A stretch of 64,000 nucleotides of DNA from Rhizoclosmatium globosum (taxonomy: Eukaryota; Chytridiomycota; Chytridiomycetes; Chytridiales; Chytriomycetaceae): positions 1-64,000 of the forward strand of contig MCGO01000152.1 of NCBI GenBank assembly GCA_002104985.1, written 5' to 3'. Positions 1-11,471 of the stretch are shown here, one piece after another. Numbering within the stretch: the first letter of the stretch is position 1; the number at the start of each line of letters is the position of its first letter. The notes below the pieces were generated by a model. The model searched no databases, was not told the origin of the DNA, and saw only the letters and a program-made list of their open reading frames with translations. A program made the translations under genes and the position numbers.

Positions 1-49
1 TACGCGTTTTATCTAAAGTCGGCATATTATCACATAGAATCATACATAT

Positions 50-817
50 TTAATCATTCAAGTAGGCCAAGAGAGCAAGACCCTTCTCTCGAGACTTTTG
101 AGCATCTTGGAGAATCTCAGCCCTCCTCCGCTTCACCACCCCAGTTCCTTCTCCCTGAACTTTCTTTTGCAGGTCAATTGCGGCAAGCTGCAGAGAAACA
201 GGTTTTCGAAAGGTATCACCAACCCTCTTCATCACAGACGAGGCTGAAGTTGCTTTAGTGGCACCTATTCCAACTTTGTCCCTTTTAATTCGGGGAGCCA
301 CAGGAAGCTTCAATCCCATAGATTCGTCAACGCCAAGAGCGTCACCGTGTTTCCAGCCCTGTTTCTTGAGCATTTGGTAACCCCGGTCCTTCTCGCTGAA
401 AGCATAAATCATAGGCTGCACACCCAAACCCTCCACTTCCAACCGAGAAAGCAAGTGACAAGTCTGCGATTGATGCACTTCGAGTTTTGAAGCGGGAACA
501 CTTGTTTTGCAGAGTTCGCAGTTCAACATCGCCTCGTTGTCGTCGCCACTCTCGTTTCCCTTTGACTGGCTGGAACGAGACTGGATCATTGTCTTTCGTA
601 TCCGTTTGATTCGTTTGACAAACTGCGGATTGGAATGTTGCTGGATTGGAATGTCTGATGTGATGATTTGGCGATAGATGCTGGCTGATGAGCACTCTGA
701 GGCTTCTTGTGCTCTTGCTTTCTCTGATTCGGAATCGGTTCTACTGCTGGCTTCAAAGCGAACTACTTTGTCGTCGCCTGATAGGAATGTGTACTTCCGC
801 CACTGATTTGGTTCCAT
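50..817 (-). CDS. G-patch protein, GPANK1-like without ankyrin repeats
   Basis: Single-exon protein of 255 residues. A CxxC pair (about C100/C103) with histidines near 115-121 forms a small zinc-finger-like segment, followed by a G-patch at about 146-187 (GYQMLKKQGWKHGDALG, then a basic RIKRDKVGIG). The order zinc-finger-like segment then G-patch matches the C-terminal half of animal GPANK1, but no ankyrin repeats precede it. G-patch proteins usually bind RNA or activate DEAH helicases, so a nuclear role in RNA processing is inferred. The C-terminal end is basic and helical. The start at 817 gives a full domain set and no upstream exon is needed. Confidence 0.75.
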   Translation of the reverse strand: MEPNQWRKYTFLSGDDKVVRFEASSRTDSESEKARAQEASECSSASIYRQIITSDIPIQQHSNPQFVKRIKRIRKTMIQSRSSQSKGNESGDDNEAMLNCELCKTSVPASKLEVHQSQTCHLLSRLEVEGLGVQPMIYAFSEKDRGYQMLKKQGWKHGDALGVDESMGLKLPVAPRIKRDKVGIGATKATSASSVMKRVGDTFRKPVSLQLAAIDLQKKVQGEGTGVVKRRRAEILQDAQKSREKGLALLAYLND

Positions 818-889
818 TTTTTAACACAATTCTAATAAGGTTAATCATTTATTCATCACGTTCACTTGGGGAACCCACAACCCTCGTCG

Positions 890-2280
890 CTACTGCAAAC
901 TTTTCATCCCTGTTACAACAAAGGCTCCAAAAGTCCCAGAGACAGCATCCCGACAAGAACAGGAGCCCAAAAATTGAGGTTTGGAATACCGTCACTACTT
1001 AGCATGTACTGCGAGCAAACAAACGCAACGGCAGTCGCTAGTGATCCGTGGAATCGTTGAGCAGCAAACGCAGCAGCATCACCCTTGAACAGCGTTCCCA
1101 TAATTTTGTACCCTTGATTCGTCAGAATCTAATCAATATGTTAATGACAAGGGTAGCAATAGCGAGAGCAAACTCAACTGCTTGTGCTAAGGAGAAGCCC
1201 ATCACACCGCAAACCAGAACTTCAAACTTATTCTCTGGTCCAACCACCCAAAGAGATCCCATAACAAATGTGTATAATGAAAGTGCAGCGATGAGCATTG
1301 GTCTGGGCCCAAAGTAATCGGTCAACGGGCCAATGAACACCGATGACACAGTCGTAACGATTCCAGCCGACATGTTCAAGTACAATTTCCTGCTCAAATC
1401 GATTGCTTCATCTTCACTATGAATGAATAGTGGAATTGATCCACTGTTGAAAGCCATATGAATCGATGACGAGTAGCAATATGGAACCAGCAACAAATGG
1501 TTGGATGCGTTAATCGTTCGCAAGTTTTCCAAATCGATGGTGAACGTCCAATTCATCATTGCATTCTTCGTATTCGTTCCCAGGTTCAGGCCTTGACATC
1601 AGGTAAACCATTAGTAGCGGACCCAAAGCACCAACAGACGCCAAGATCTTGAATACGAGTACTTTGTCCAACTCGATTCTGAATAAATATGATGTGAAAA
1701 GAGGACCCATCAGGCCAGCAATCCAAGGAATGAGAAAAAGTAGCCAGTGTATCGACCGAGCTCAGCCTTTGGAGATACTTTAGTAAGATAGACTGATTCA
1801 CATGCCCATAAAACTGAAGCCGCAATGCCAAGGAGGATGGTTGAAGGCAGCAAGTAGGTGAGTTGTTCAGTCTCCGAAGTTGTATTGAGAGCAAGAATGA
1901 TTGATACACCAAAGAGAGAGTATACACAGGCAGCGAGGAAGAGTGATAGTCGTACGCCCAATGAGTCAACTATTTAGTTCAGTTTGTGGCAGTGTTCAAT
2001 AAACCTCCAAATAGATAACATCAAAAGTTCAAAACAAACCAATCGCTGCTGCTCCAAACAAGTTGCTGAATGCAAACGAAAGATACACTGCACCAACGCA
2101 CTTGAACGCAACTGTCTGCGGCAAGATCGTCGTTGCCAAGTTCTGCGACACTTCGTACCCAATAAAGATAAAGAAGAAGGCCGCCGCCAGAACGAGTACA
2201 TCGCCTAATCGATATCCACGGGGACATGGAGGACGTCCATCGTTCTGGAGGAGCGGTCGGTTCTCATCATTTAAAGTCAT
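890..2280 (-). pseudogene. UNC93-like MFS transporter 1, frame-disrupted
   Basis: Homologous to the three other UNC93-like transporters in the window. Exon 1 begins at 2280; clean introns sit at 1970-2039 and 1129-1178, both restoring the family alignment. Between them the frame breaks. Near 1735-1739 (an A run on the plus strand) one base is missing, so the conserved YTGxFF segment runs into a stop before GPLFT. Near 1545-1560 the frame shifts again after the SRPEPGN loop. A third shift near 925-940 would restore the last helix. No GT-AG intron of plausible length explains the first two. This is either a decaying paralogue or a gene with assembly indels. Intact relatives have 12 membrane helices. 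Confidence 0.7.
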
Positions 2281-2512
2281 TTTTCAATAATTATGAGATC
2301 AACAAAGTAGAAGAAAGAAAGATAACACAACAATTAGGCAGTTTTCATAGTTTGAATGACTCTCGGATTTGGCTGAAGGGAGAGCAGGAGCAGTGGAAGT
2401 TTGATGCTCAGCATTTGATGCGGATATTACCGTTGAAATAGAGCTTACAATCTTATTCACTCCAGAGGAAATAACGCCTTTTAAGCGTTTAGAACAACAT
2501 GAACATATTCAA

Positions 2513-4038
2513 TTACATACCCGTATTTACGATGACTCCATCGGTGAACCGGAATAAATCTCCCGGGTCAAGACGACTCTTAATAGCAACAAGCTTAGAA
2601 AGTCCTGCGACACCATAGTAATCCGTCAATGGCACTTCTCTATCCACGTAGTTCTGATATGAGCTCGAAGGCATATATTGTGCAACTTGCTTTCTCCACG
2701 CATTGAATCCATCCACATTATTGGAATCAGATGTCCATCCCCACCATAACTGATATCCAATCTGATCTTTGCCTCGGTGGATAAAGGCTGTTTCATCCAG
2801 CGCCACATTAGAAATAGCACCACCCCATAGATCGAGAAGAACAAATGCGTTATTGCCGCTTCCAACTTGAATGGGTCCACCTTCATTCAAAACATTAATT
2901 CCCTCCGATGAAATGGCCCCGCCAGTTGAAAGAAAGGACGATGCTTTGAAGTAGTCCGTTTCCTGCAATGATCCGTGATCTTGGAGCATAGGTCGCGTTA
3001 TTTTGTTGCCGTTTTCGTGAAGGACAAGGTCGACGTATCCAGTAAATTCTCCCGAATCCGCGATTTCGGGATTGGGGGGCATTTTGGCAAGGAGAGGAGC
3101 GGCAATAGCATCAAAGCCAGATAGAGGTCCAAAACGGAAAAGACTCAAGGCCAGGTAGCTGGAATCTAAGTATACTTCAGCAGTGATTTCGTTGGGCAGT
3201 GAAGGTCCATAGTTTGAAAATGCAGCAACCACAGCGTTCCGATTCTCAACAGTATTTGCCCACGTGTATTGTTTCGTTGAAAGAGCAGAAGGCAAAGGGA
3301 AGATCTTGAACTTGAAGGAAGTAACTAAACCAAAGTTGTTCGCACCGGCACCTCGTAGAGCCCAGAATAAATCTGGATCAGACTGAGAGTTAACAATTCG
3401 AAGCGATCCGAAAGCATCAATAAGGCGGACTTCGAGGATTGCATCTGATACAAGTCCAAGCTGGCGGGACAACAATCCATACCCGCCTCCCAACGCGTGT
3501 CCTGCAATACCTACTGGAGGACAAGTACCTCCTGGAATCACAAAGCGACCATTCGAATCGAGCACATCATAAATACGTCCAAGCCTTTGAGATGTGTGGG
3601 GATTAATATTCGAAGCAATGTCAATCAATGGCAATCAAAGTGAACTCGCACCAGTTTCCCGCGCCAATAACTGCAGTTTGGCTCTTGGAATCAATAGTGA
3701 TTTCAGTCAAATGATGTGTGTCAATGACAAGCGCGTCTTTGGCGACAGAAAAGGCCTCATAGGAGTGTCCACCAGAACGGGGAACGACAGATATGTTGAA
3801 TTGTCGAGCACAATTGACTGCAGCCACGGCCTATAAATTCCAACGTCAGCTATTATAAGGGAGAAGAAACGGAATCATTTTGAACCTCGCTTTCGCTTGA
3901 GGGAAACACAAAGACAGCGGGAATTCCTGAAGTGCGCACGGCAAGTTGATTCGCGTTAAACGCAAGAGCAGTAGAAAACTCCGGTGTTCCTGGAAAGGAG
4001 GCGGACGTGGCTGCTGTCAAACATGAGGTAAGCGACAT
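2513..4038 (-). CDS. FAD-linked oxidase, berberine-bridge type, copy A
   Basis: Three exons (4038-3886, 3830-3652, 3584-2513) give 467 residues. The N-terminal FAD_binding_4 domain carries SGGHSYEAF, whose histidine is the usual covalent FAD attachment site, and GTCPPVGIAGH, whose cysteine matches the second (6-S-cysteinyl) attachment site of berberine bridge enzyme. Both residues are present, so bicovalent FAD is expected. The C-terminal BBE domain is present up to FRFTDGV. Such enzymes oxidise alcohols, sugars or amines with O2; the substrate here is unknown. No signal peptide is obvious at the chosen start. The last codons coincide with a GTATGT donor-like motif, so a further tiny 3' exon is possible. 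It shares its 5' half with copy B and differs from copy C. Confidence 0.85.
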
Positions 4039-7000
4039 CGTCAGGTAATTGTGCCAAGAATTAGTTTTGCTTTGAGGAAAATGTTCAGCATTACAAGCAA
4101 TATGGATCAGATATAACCATTTCTACGTGGATGATCTAACCTGAACCTCACTCTAGACGTTGAAAGTAGAGCCAGCCGTTCTCGGGACGTCAAAGTCCAA
4201 TTTATTTTGCGAGTATCTCACATTATCAATATATCCGGGAATAAGAGGCTCGCTGTTTCTGCAGAATACAGAGCCTAACTGATCACAATAGCTATTGAGA
4301 TTTGTCAAAACTTTATTCAGGTCAGAAGGAAGAAGAGTATCGCAATCACACAAGTATATATTTTCCTCCGACCTTCTGATTTGGCTGAAGGTGATGATCC
4401 AGTGTCCGTTTTATTCGCTTTGTTTGTTAAACTTAGAACAACTCGCAGTATTAAAAAAAATACCTGTATTCATGGTAACTCCATCAGCAAATCTGAATAA
4501 ATTTCCTGGATCTACTCTTTTCTTCACTCCGACAAGCTTTGAAAGTCCCGCAACACCATAGTAATCCGTCAATGGCACTTCTCTATCCACGTAGTTCTGA
4601 TATGAGCTCGAAGGCATATATTGTGCAACTTGCTTTCTCCACGTATTGAAGCCATCCACATTGCTGGAATCAGATGTCCATCCCCACCACAACTGATATC
4701 CAATCTGATCTTTAGCTCTGTGGATAAATGCTGTATCATCCGGCGCCACATTAGAAATAGCACCACCCCATAGATCGAGAAGAACAAATGCGTTATTGCC
4801 GCTTCCAACTTGAATGGGTCCACCTTCATTCAAAACATTAATACCCTCCGATGAAATGGCCCGCCAGTTGAAAGAAAGGAGGATGCTTTGAAGTAGTCTG
4901 TTTCCTGTAATAATCCGTGATCTTGGAGCATAGGTCGCGTTATTTTGTTGCCGTTTTCGTGAAGGACAAGGTCGACGTATCCACCAAATTCTGCTGAGTC
5001 GACAATTTCGGGATTGGGGGGCAGTTTGGCAAGAAGCGGGGAAGCGATAGCATCAAGACCCGATAATGGTCCAAAGCGGAAAAGACTCAATGCAAGGTAG
5101 CTGGAATCTAAGTATACTTCGGCAGTGATTTCGTTGGGTAGTGAAGGTCCATAGTTTGAAAAGGCAGCCACGACAGCGTTCCGATTCTCAACAGTATTTG
5201 CCCACGTGTATTGTTTGGTTGAAAGAGCAGAAGGCAAAGGGAAGATCTTGAACTTGAAGGAAGTAACAAGTCCAAAGTTGTTCGCACCGGCACCTCGTAG
5301 CGCCCAAAATAAATCTGGATCAGACTGAGAGTTAACAATTCGAAGCAATCCAGCTGCATCAATAAGGCGGACTTCGAGGATTGCATCTGATACAAGTCCA
5401 AGCTGGCGGGACAACAATCCATACCCGCCTCCCAACGCGTGTCCTGCAATACCTACTGGAGGACAAGTACCTCCTGGAATCACAAAGCGACCATTCGAAT
5501 CGAGCACATCATAAATACGTCCAAGCCTTTGAGATGTGTGGGGATTAATATTCGAAGCAATGTCAATCAATGGCAATCAAAGTGAACTCGCACCAGTTTC
5601 CCGCGCCAATAACTGCAGTTTGGCTCTTGGAATCAATAGTGATTTCAGTCAAATGATGTGTGTCAATGACAAGCGCGTCTTTGGCGACAGAAAAGGCCTC
5701 ATAGGAGTGTCCACCAGAACGGGGAACGACAGATATGTTGAATTGTCGAGCACAATTGACTGCAGCCACGGCCTATAAATTCCAACGTCAGCTATTATAA
5801 GGGAGAAGAAACGGAATCATTTTGAACCTCGCTTTCGCTTGAGGGAAACACAAAGACAGCGGGAATTCCTGAAGTGCGCACGGCAAGTTGATTCGCGTTA
5901 AACGCAAGAGCAGTAGAAAACTCCGGTGTTCCTGGAAAGGAGGCGGACGTGGCTGCTGTCAAACATGAGGTAAGCGACATCGTCAGGTAATTGTGCCAAG
6001 AATTAGTTTTGCTTTGAGGAAAATGTTCAGCATTACAAGCAATATGGATCAGATATAACCATTTCTACGTGGATGATCTAACCTGAACCTCACTCTAGAC
6101 GTTGAAAGTAGAGCCAGCCGTTCTCGGGACGTCAAAGTCCAATTTATTTTGCGAGTATCTCACATTATCAATATATCCGGGAATAAGAGGCTCGCTGTTT
6201 CTGCAGAATACAGAGCCTAACTGATCACAATAGCTATTGAGATTTGTCAAAACTTTATTCAGGTCAGAAGGAAGAAGAGTATCGCAATCACACAAGTATA
6301 TATTTTCCTCCGACCTTCTGATTTGGCTGAAGGTGATGATCCAGTGTCCGTTTTATTCGCTTTGTTTGTTAAACTTAGAACAACTCGCAGTATTAAAAAA
6401 AATACCTGTATTCATGGTAACTCCATCAGCAAATCTGAATAAATTTCCTGGATCTACTCTTTTCTTCACTCCGACAAGCTTTGAAAGTCCCGCAACACCA
6501 TAGTAATCCGTCAATGGCACTTCTCTATCCACGTAGTTCTGATATGAGCTCGAAGGCATATATTGTGCAACTTGCTTTCTCCACGTATTGAAGCCATCCA
6601 CATTGCTGGAATCAGATGTCCATCCCCACCACAACTGATATCCAATCTGATCTTTAGCTCTGTGGATAAATGCTGTATCATCCGGCGCCACATTAGAAAT
6701 AGCACCACCCCATAGATCGAGAAGAACAAATGCGTTATTGCCGCTTCCAACTTGAATGGGTCCACCTTCATTCAAAACATTAATACCCTCCGATGAAATG
6801 GCCCCGCCAGTTGAAAGAAAGGAGGATGCTTTGAAGTAGTCTGTTTCCTGTAATAATCCGTGATCTTGGAGCATAGGTCGCGTTATTTTGTTGCCGTTTT
6901 CGTGAAGGACAAGGTCGACGTATCCACCAAATTCTGCTGAGTCGACAATTTCGGGATTGGGGGGCAGTTTGGCAAGAAGCGGGGAAGCGATAGCATCAAG

Positions 7001-7303
7001 ACCCGATAATGGTCCAAAGCGGAAAAGACTCAATGCAAGGTAGCTGGAATCTAAGTATACTTCGGCAGTGATTTCGTTGGGTAGTGAAGGTCCATAGTTT
7101 GAAAAGGCAGCCACGACAGCGTTCCGATTCTCAACAGTATTTGCCCACGTGTATTGTTTGGTTGAAAGAGCAGAAGGCAAAGGGAAGATCTTGAACTTGA
7201 AGGAAGTAACAAGTCCAAAGTTGTTCGCACCGGCACCTCGTAGCGCCCAAAATAAATCTGGATCAGACTGAGAGTTAACAATTCGAAGCAATCCAGCTGC
7301 ATC
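3420..7303. repeat. 1.94-kb tandem direct duplication (two units)
   Basis: Unit 1 runs from about 3420 to 5361 and unit 2 from about 5362 to 7303, offset 1942-1943 bp. Each unit holds the 5' half of one oxidase, the intergenic region and the 3' half of the next. In the stretches compared base by base the units look identical except for one deleted C at about 4861 in unit 1. Both junctions fall in a tract of about 110 bp that is the same in all three genes (about 3420-3528, 5362-5470, 7303-7412), as expected for unequal crossing-over between two older tandem genes. Recent duplication is inferred; an assembly duplication is the alternative. Confidence 0.85.
4411..5980 (-). pseudogene. FAD-linked oxidase copy B: hybrid gene with a frameshift
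   Basis: Exons correspond to 5980-5828, 5772-5594 and 5526 downward. The 5' part (right of about 5470) matches copy A, including its introns and upstream region. The 3' part (left of about 5360) matches copy C, so the gene is a fusion. At about 4861 the tract that reads CCCC in copies A and C has only three C, which shifts the frame inside the C-terminal domain and stops translation soon after, losing about 150 residues. The downstream remainder stays open in the other frame to 4411. Both FAD-attachment residues remain in the intact N-terminal part. If the missing base is a sequencing error, this is a third working oxidase. Confidence 0.8.
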
Positions 7304-7930
7304 AATAAGGCGGACTTCGAGGATTGCATCTGATACAAGTCCAAGCTGGCGGGACAACAATCCATACCCGCCTCCCAACGCGTGTCCTGCAATACCTACT
7401 GGAGGACAAGTGCCTCCTGGAATCACAAAGCGGCCCTTAGCCTCTAGCACATCGTAAATGCGCCCAAGCCTGAAGAGTATGTGGTCAATTAAAGAGGCAA
7501 TCAAAGACTTTAAGAGGCAATCAAAGCGAGCACCGACCAGTTTCCCGCGCCAACAACTGCAGTTTCACTCGTTGAATCGACACTAATCTCAGTCAAATTA
7601 TGCGTGTCAATGACAAGCGCGTCTTTGGCAACAGAAAAGGCCTCGTACGAATGCCCGCCACTCCGAGGTACAATCGACACATTGAACTGCCGTGCACAGT
7701 TGACAACGGAAACTGCCTGGGGGAAATTCAAATGTTATTGATGCGAAAGAAAGAAGGAAAACAGGTTCCTTTTGAACCTCGCTTTCGCTTGATGGAAAGG
7801 CAAATGCCGCGGGTGCTCCCGAAGTCCGAACGGCTAGCTGGTTTGCATTAAAGCTGAGTGCAGTTCCGAATTCGGGTGCTCCGGGGAAAGCTGCTGACGT
7901 GGCTGCTGTCAAACAGGAGGCAAGGGACAT
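6353..7930 (-). CDS. FAD-linked oxidase, berberine-bridge type, copy C
   Basis: Exons 7930-7778, 7716-7538 and 7469-6353 give 482 residues. The layout matches copy A: FAD_binding_4 with the covalent histidine at about 73 (PRSGGHSYEAF), the second attachment cysteine at about 132 (GTCPPVGIAGH), then the substrate and BBE domains ending near NLFRFADG. The start is the ATG at 7930, aligned with copy A; an upstream in-frame ATG at 8050 would add about 40 residues of unlikely sequence. Introns are 61 and 68 bp and sit at the same places as in copy A. The 3' half is the source of the 3' half of copy B. Substrate unknown. Confidence 0.87.
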
Positions 7931-8027
7931 TGTTGTGCCAAGAATTGACTTGTTTTGGGTACAGATATTCAGCGGAGGAACTTCAACACATATTGCACCG
8001 ATTATTTTATTAAAGCATATATTTATT

Positions 8028-9634
8028 TTACTTGGATAATGAAACTTCAACTGCAGCCTGAACTTTTGATTCAGCGTTCAAAACAGTTGAGCCACTTCCC
8101 AATTCTACTACGTCAAATTCCACCTCGTTTTTGGCTGGTTGACTCCACACAATGCCTCGTGTTGAATAGTAGGTGCTCACGATCGCGAGAACAAACATAA
8201 CTCCTAAAAACGGCACCCAAATCGCCATCACAGGGATTCCATCACTTCCTAACATGAGCTTACTCAAGAAGAAACATACTCCTGTCATAAATGATGCATG
8301 GAACTAGTGGAGAAGACAGTTCAGACGGATGCGTCGTTAAGACAAAAGGAAACGAACCTTGTACGCAGCATACGCACTAGCATTCGCTGGAAAAACACCC
8401 GCAAGAATCTTGTAAACTTGATTTAGAAGAGTCGAATCACTAACTGCACAAATAATATTGACTGGAATCAAGAGCGCCAAATTGTTCAAAGGATTTGGAT
8501 GCAACCATAATGCAAGAAGTGCGCTCATATGAATTGCAGAGTCAACAGCAATAATTAAAGTGGGATTGTTGACCCAATCGGTGATGGGCCCAATTGAGAA
8601 AGCTCCCAATGTAAGAGACGCTCCGTAGGTAGCAATTAGGAGTAGTTTAGTGCGCAAATCGTCAGAAGTTGATTCGGTCTTAATAAATAGTGAAAGTGAT
8701 CCCGTGGAAAAAGCTGGGGGAAATCTTATGTCAGCATAATACCAAATACAGTCCACTCAAATCTTACTTTGCTCAAAAGCCTGTAAATAAACCAGCACAG
8801 CGACTTGCAACATTGGCCTTGAAATGATAATCTTTCCCGCCTTCAAAAACAATGGAGTCTTATCAAGATCTTCTTTCTCCTTCGCTTCCCGCAAATCAAC
8901 ATCCGGATTACTTGGTTCAGGTCTCGACCAAATATAAATGAGGATTAAAGGACCCAATGACCCGACTCCTCCCAAAATCTTGAACGTATCTTCCTTTGAT
9001 AAGCTTGTTTGCAACAAAGCCGCCGTAAACAACGGTCCGGCACAGTTGGAAGCTGCAAGCAAACCAAAGAATACACCCGTATATCGTCCTATTGTTTCCT
9101 TCGAAGAACACTTGATCACATAGGCACCTTCTGCTGTCCACAAGACTGCAGCACCCATCCCAATCAATCCCGCCGCTGGTAACAGGAGAGCCAACTGATG
9201 AGATGGATTTCCAGTGAGCAGAATGCCTCCAACGTTTGCGAAAGTGAAGAGTGTATACGTCAAAGCTGCGAAGAACATCGCAGGCCTATTAACAACAATG
9301 AGCCCATTGATCAACATCCGGGAGGTATCCCACTAAAAGCACCTTGTTCCAATACGATCCACAAGCGGAGCAGCTCCAAACAAGTTGAAAAGAGCGAAGG
9401 CAAAGTACAACGTCCCTAGTTCAGGGAAGGCAACCTCAGACGATGGCAATACTGTCGAGGCTAAACTCTGTCACCGGAACGTAAGTCGCTTTGTTAGACA
9501 CCATGCATAATCCTTACTTGACATACGGAAAAGGCAGTAAAGATAAAGAAGAAGGCAAATCCGAGGATTATAACATCCCAGATCCGGTTAAGCTTAAACA
9601 GAGAAATCCGCTCCTGCTTTGCTTCAGTGGCCAT
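8028..9634 (-). CDS. UNC93-like MFS transporter 2
   Basis: Five exons: 9634-9518, 9467-9343, 9285-8768, 8713-8358 and 8303-8028; 463 residues. It starts after a short polar N-terminus (LFKLNRIWDVIILGFAFFF) and has about 12 hydrophobic helices. The segments LYFAFALFNLFGAAPLVDRIG, LLPAAGLIGMGAAVLWTAEG and RYTGVFFGLL are typical of the UNC93/DUF895 branch of the major facilitator superfamily. The middle loop carries the SRPEPSNP motif shared by all four local paralogues. Fungal members are uncharacterised transporters, so substrate and direction are unknown. It lies just beyond the oxidase cluster, in tandem with transporter 3 and in the same orientation. Confidence 0.82.
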
Positions 9635-9772
9635 CCTTGGTGCTGGTGCAACTGTTTTGTGGACGAAAGGATGCGGAACGGAATGGGATGAATTTGGTGA
9701 TTCGAAAACAATTCACGTGATTTGGTTATCATCAACGAAAATTGATGATTAATATTCTGAAACAGGTCTCAA

Positions 9773-11243
9773 TCACGCCCCCCTTTCTCCTCCTCCCTCG
9801 TAACCTCCGTCTTCGATATCAGCCTCTAACACAAAGTTGTCTTCGTCTACTTTGTCCCCCAATAATCCTACCTGCTCAATCGACGCACTCTTCTTGGCCT
9901 CAACAACAACAATTCCATCAAGTTTCTTACCGCTCTCTGCACTACTCTTTGTAACAAAATAAGCCGAAACGACAGCAAAGAAAAATAGGCTCCCCATAAA
10001 TGGTGTCCAGGCAGCCATATTCGGTGTTCCATTTGCACCCAACATTGCTCTGCTCAAAAAATAACAGATACTGGTCGCGATGGAAGTCCAGAATTTATAC
10101 GCTGCATAAGCAGACGTGTTGGCGGGGAACGTCATTCCCACGATTTTGTATGCAGTATTGAGAACTGTTGCATCATTGATTGCAAAAATTACGGAGACGG
10201 GGTACAGTAGTGCAAAGTCGTTGATAGGGTTATCGTGAAGGCAGAGTGCCAGAATCGCAGACAAGTAGAGTATTCCATCAACAATTAAGACAAGAGCCGG
10301 GTTTTTAACAAAGTCTGTGATAGGGCCGATTGCAAATGCCCAGGTCGAGAGTGACACACCGTACACAATTTGCATGCTAAGTTTTTCTCTCAAGTCATTC
10401 GTTGGGTCTCCAGATTTTATGAAGAGTGGGAATGACCCTGTGTTGAAAGCATTTCCAAACGATCCCAAGAATGCAAGTGCAGCCACCATCAACATCTTTT
10501 TAGAAATGATCAACTTGTATGTTTTCAAGAATAGTGGGGTTTTATCCGAAGGTTCGGAGACGGTTAATATCTCAGCCGCTGGATTTGACGGTTCAGGTCT
10601 CAACCACGTAACAACAAATAGCAACGGCCCAATTGCTCCAACTCCCGAGAGAATTTTGAAAACGTCTAACTGCAAAAGAGATCAATGATTCTGTTCTTCT
10701 GAAAAATACAAACACCACCTTTGGAATATCCAAGTCAACAAGGACAGATGTGAACATCGGCCCAACAAACGAACTGACGGAATAAATGCCAAGAAAAACT
10801 CCACTGTATCTTCCAATAGTTTCCTTTGTTGCGCACCTCATTACATAAACTCCTTGAGCTGCCCACAAAACAGCAGCTCCTGCTCCAATTAAAATGCTAG
10901 CGGGAATTAGAACCATCAATTGACTCCCGATATCCCCAGACAACGCCATTGCAAAAACGTTTGACACGTCGAACGCTGTGTAAGTAAGAGAAGCAAAAAA
11001 CATTGCTGGTCTTGGTCCAATTGAATCGACTAACGGAGCGGCACCAAACAAGTTGAAAAGTGCGAAAGATAAATATAAGGTGCCCAAGCAGGGGAACGCG
11101 ACTTGTGAACTAGGGAGAACTGTAGAGGCCATGTTTTGTGTAACCCCAAAGGCAATGAACACAAATAAGAAGGCGAACCCGAGAAGAACAACATCTGCGA
11201 TTCTGTTGAGCCGAAAGAGACTGGTCCAGCGGTTCTTGTCCAT
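9773..11243 (-). CDS. UNC93-like MFS transporter 3
   Basis: Two exons (11243-10719 and 10669-9773), with a 49-bp intron that restores the family alignment; 473 residues. It has the same fold and motifs as transporter 2 (NMASTVLPSSQVAFP, GAGAAVLWAAQGVYV, RYSGVFLGIY, LRPEPSNP). The C-terminal tail is acidic and glycine-rich, probably cytosolic. It has far fewer introns than transporter 2, showing intron loss or gain among close paralogues. Start at 11243: the polar leader is followed directly by the first helix, as in its relatives. Confidence 0.83.
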
Positions 11244-11471
11244 ATGAGTTGATGTGTAAATCGTGGAAATCTTTGAAACCCTGAAACATCAATATACCAA
11301 TAAATGTCCAGTTGGTTGAAATGACTTGGAAACAAGAAAAGGGGGAATAAGGTGCAAAGCAAAAACGTGGAAAAGTGCCACCCGCCGACGCGATTTTTTC
11401 TTGAGAGCCAATAAGACTTGTGTCTCCTTCTCCGACAAACCCCCTTTGCAATTCAATCCAAAACTCCAACA

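Noticed and set aside
1129..1178. Apparent early end of transporter 1 at 1122
   Set aside because: A 50-bp intron with a GTTGAG donor joins the two parts and matches the paralogues exactly; this is not one of the true frame breaks.
4153..4353. 66-codon open frame repeated at 6095-6295
   Set aside because: It is the same intergenic DNA present twice through the tandem duplication; repetition is not evidence of coding.
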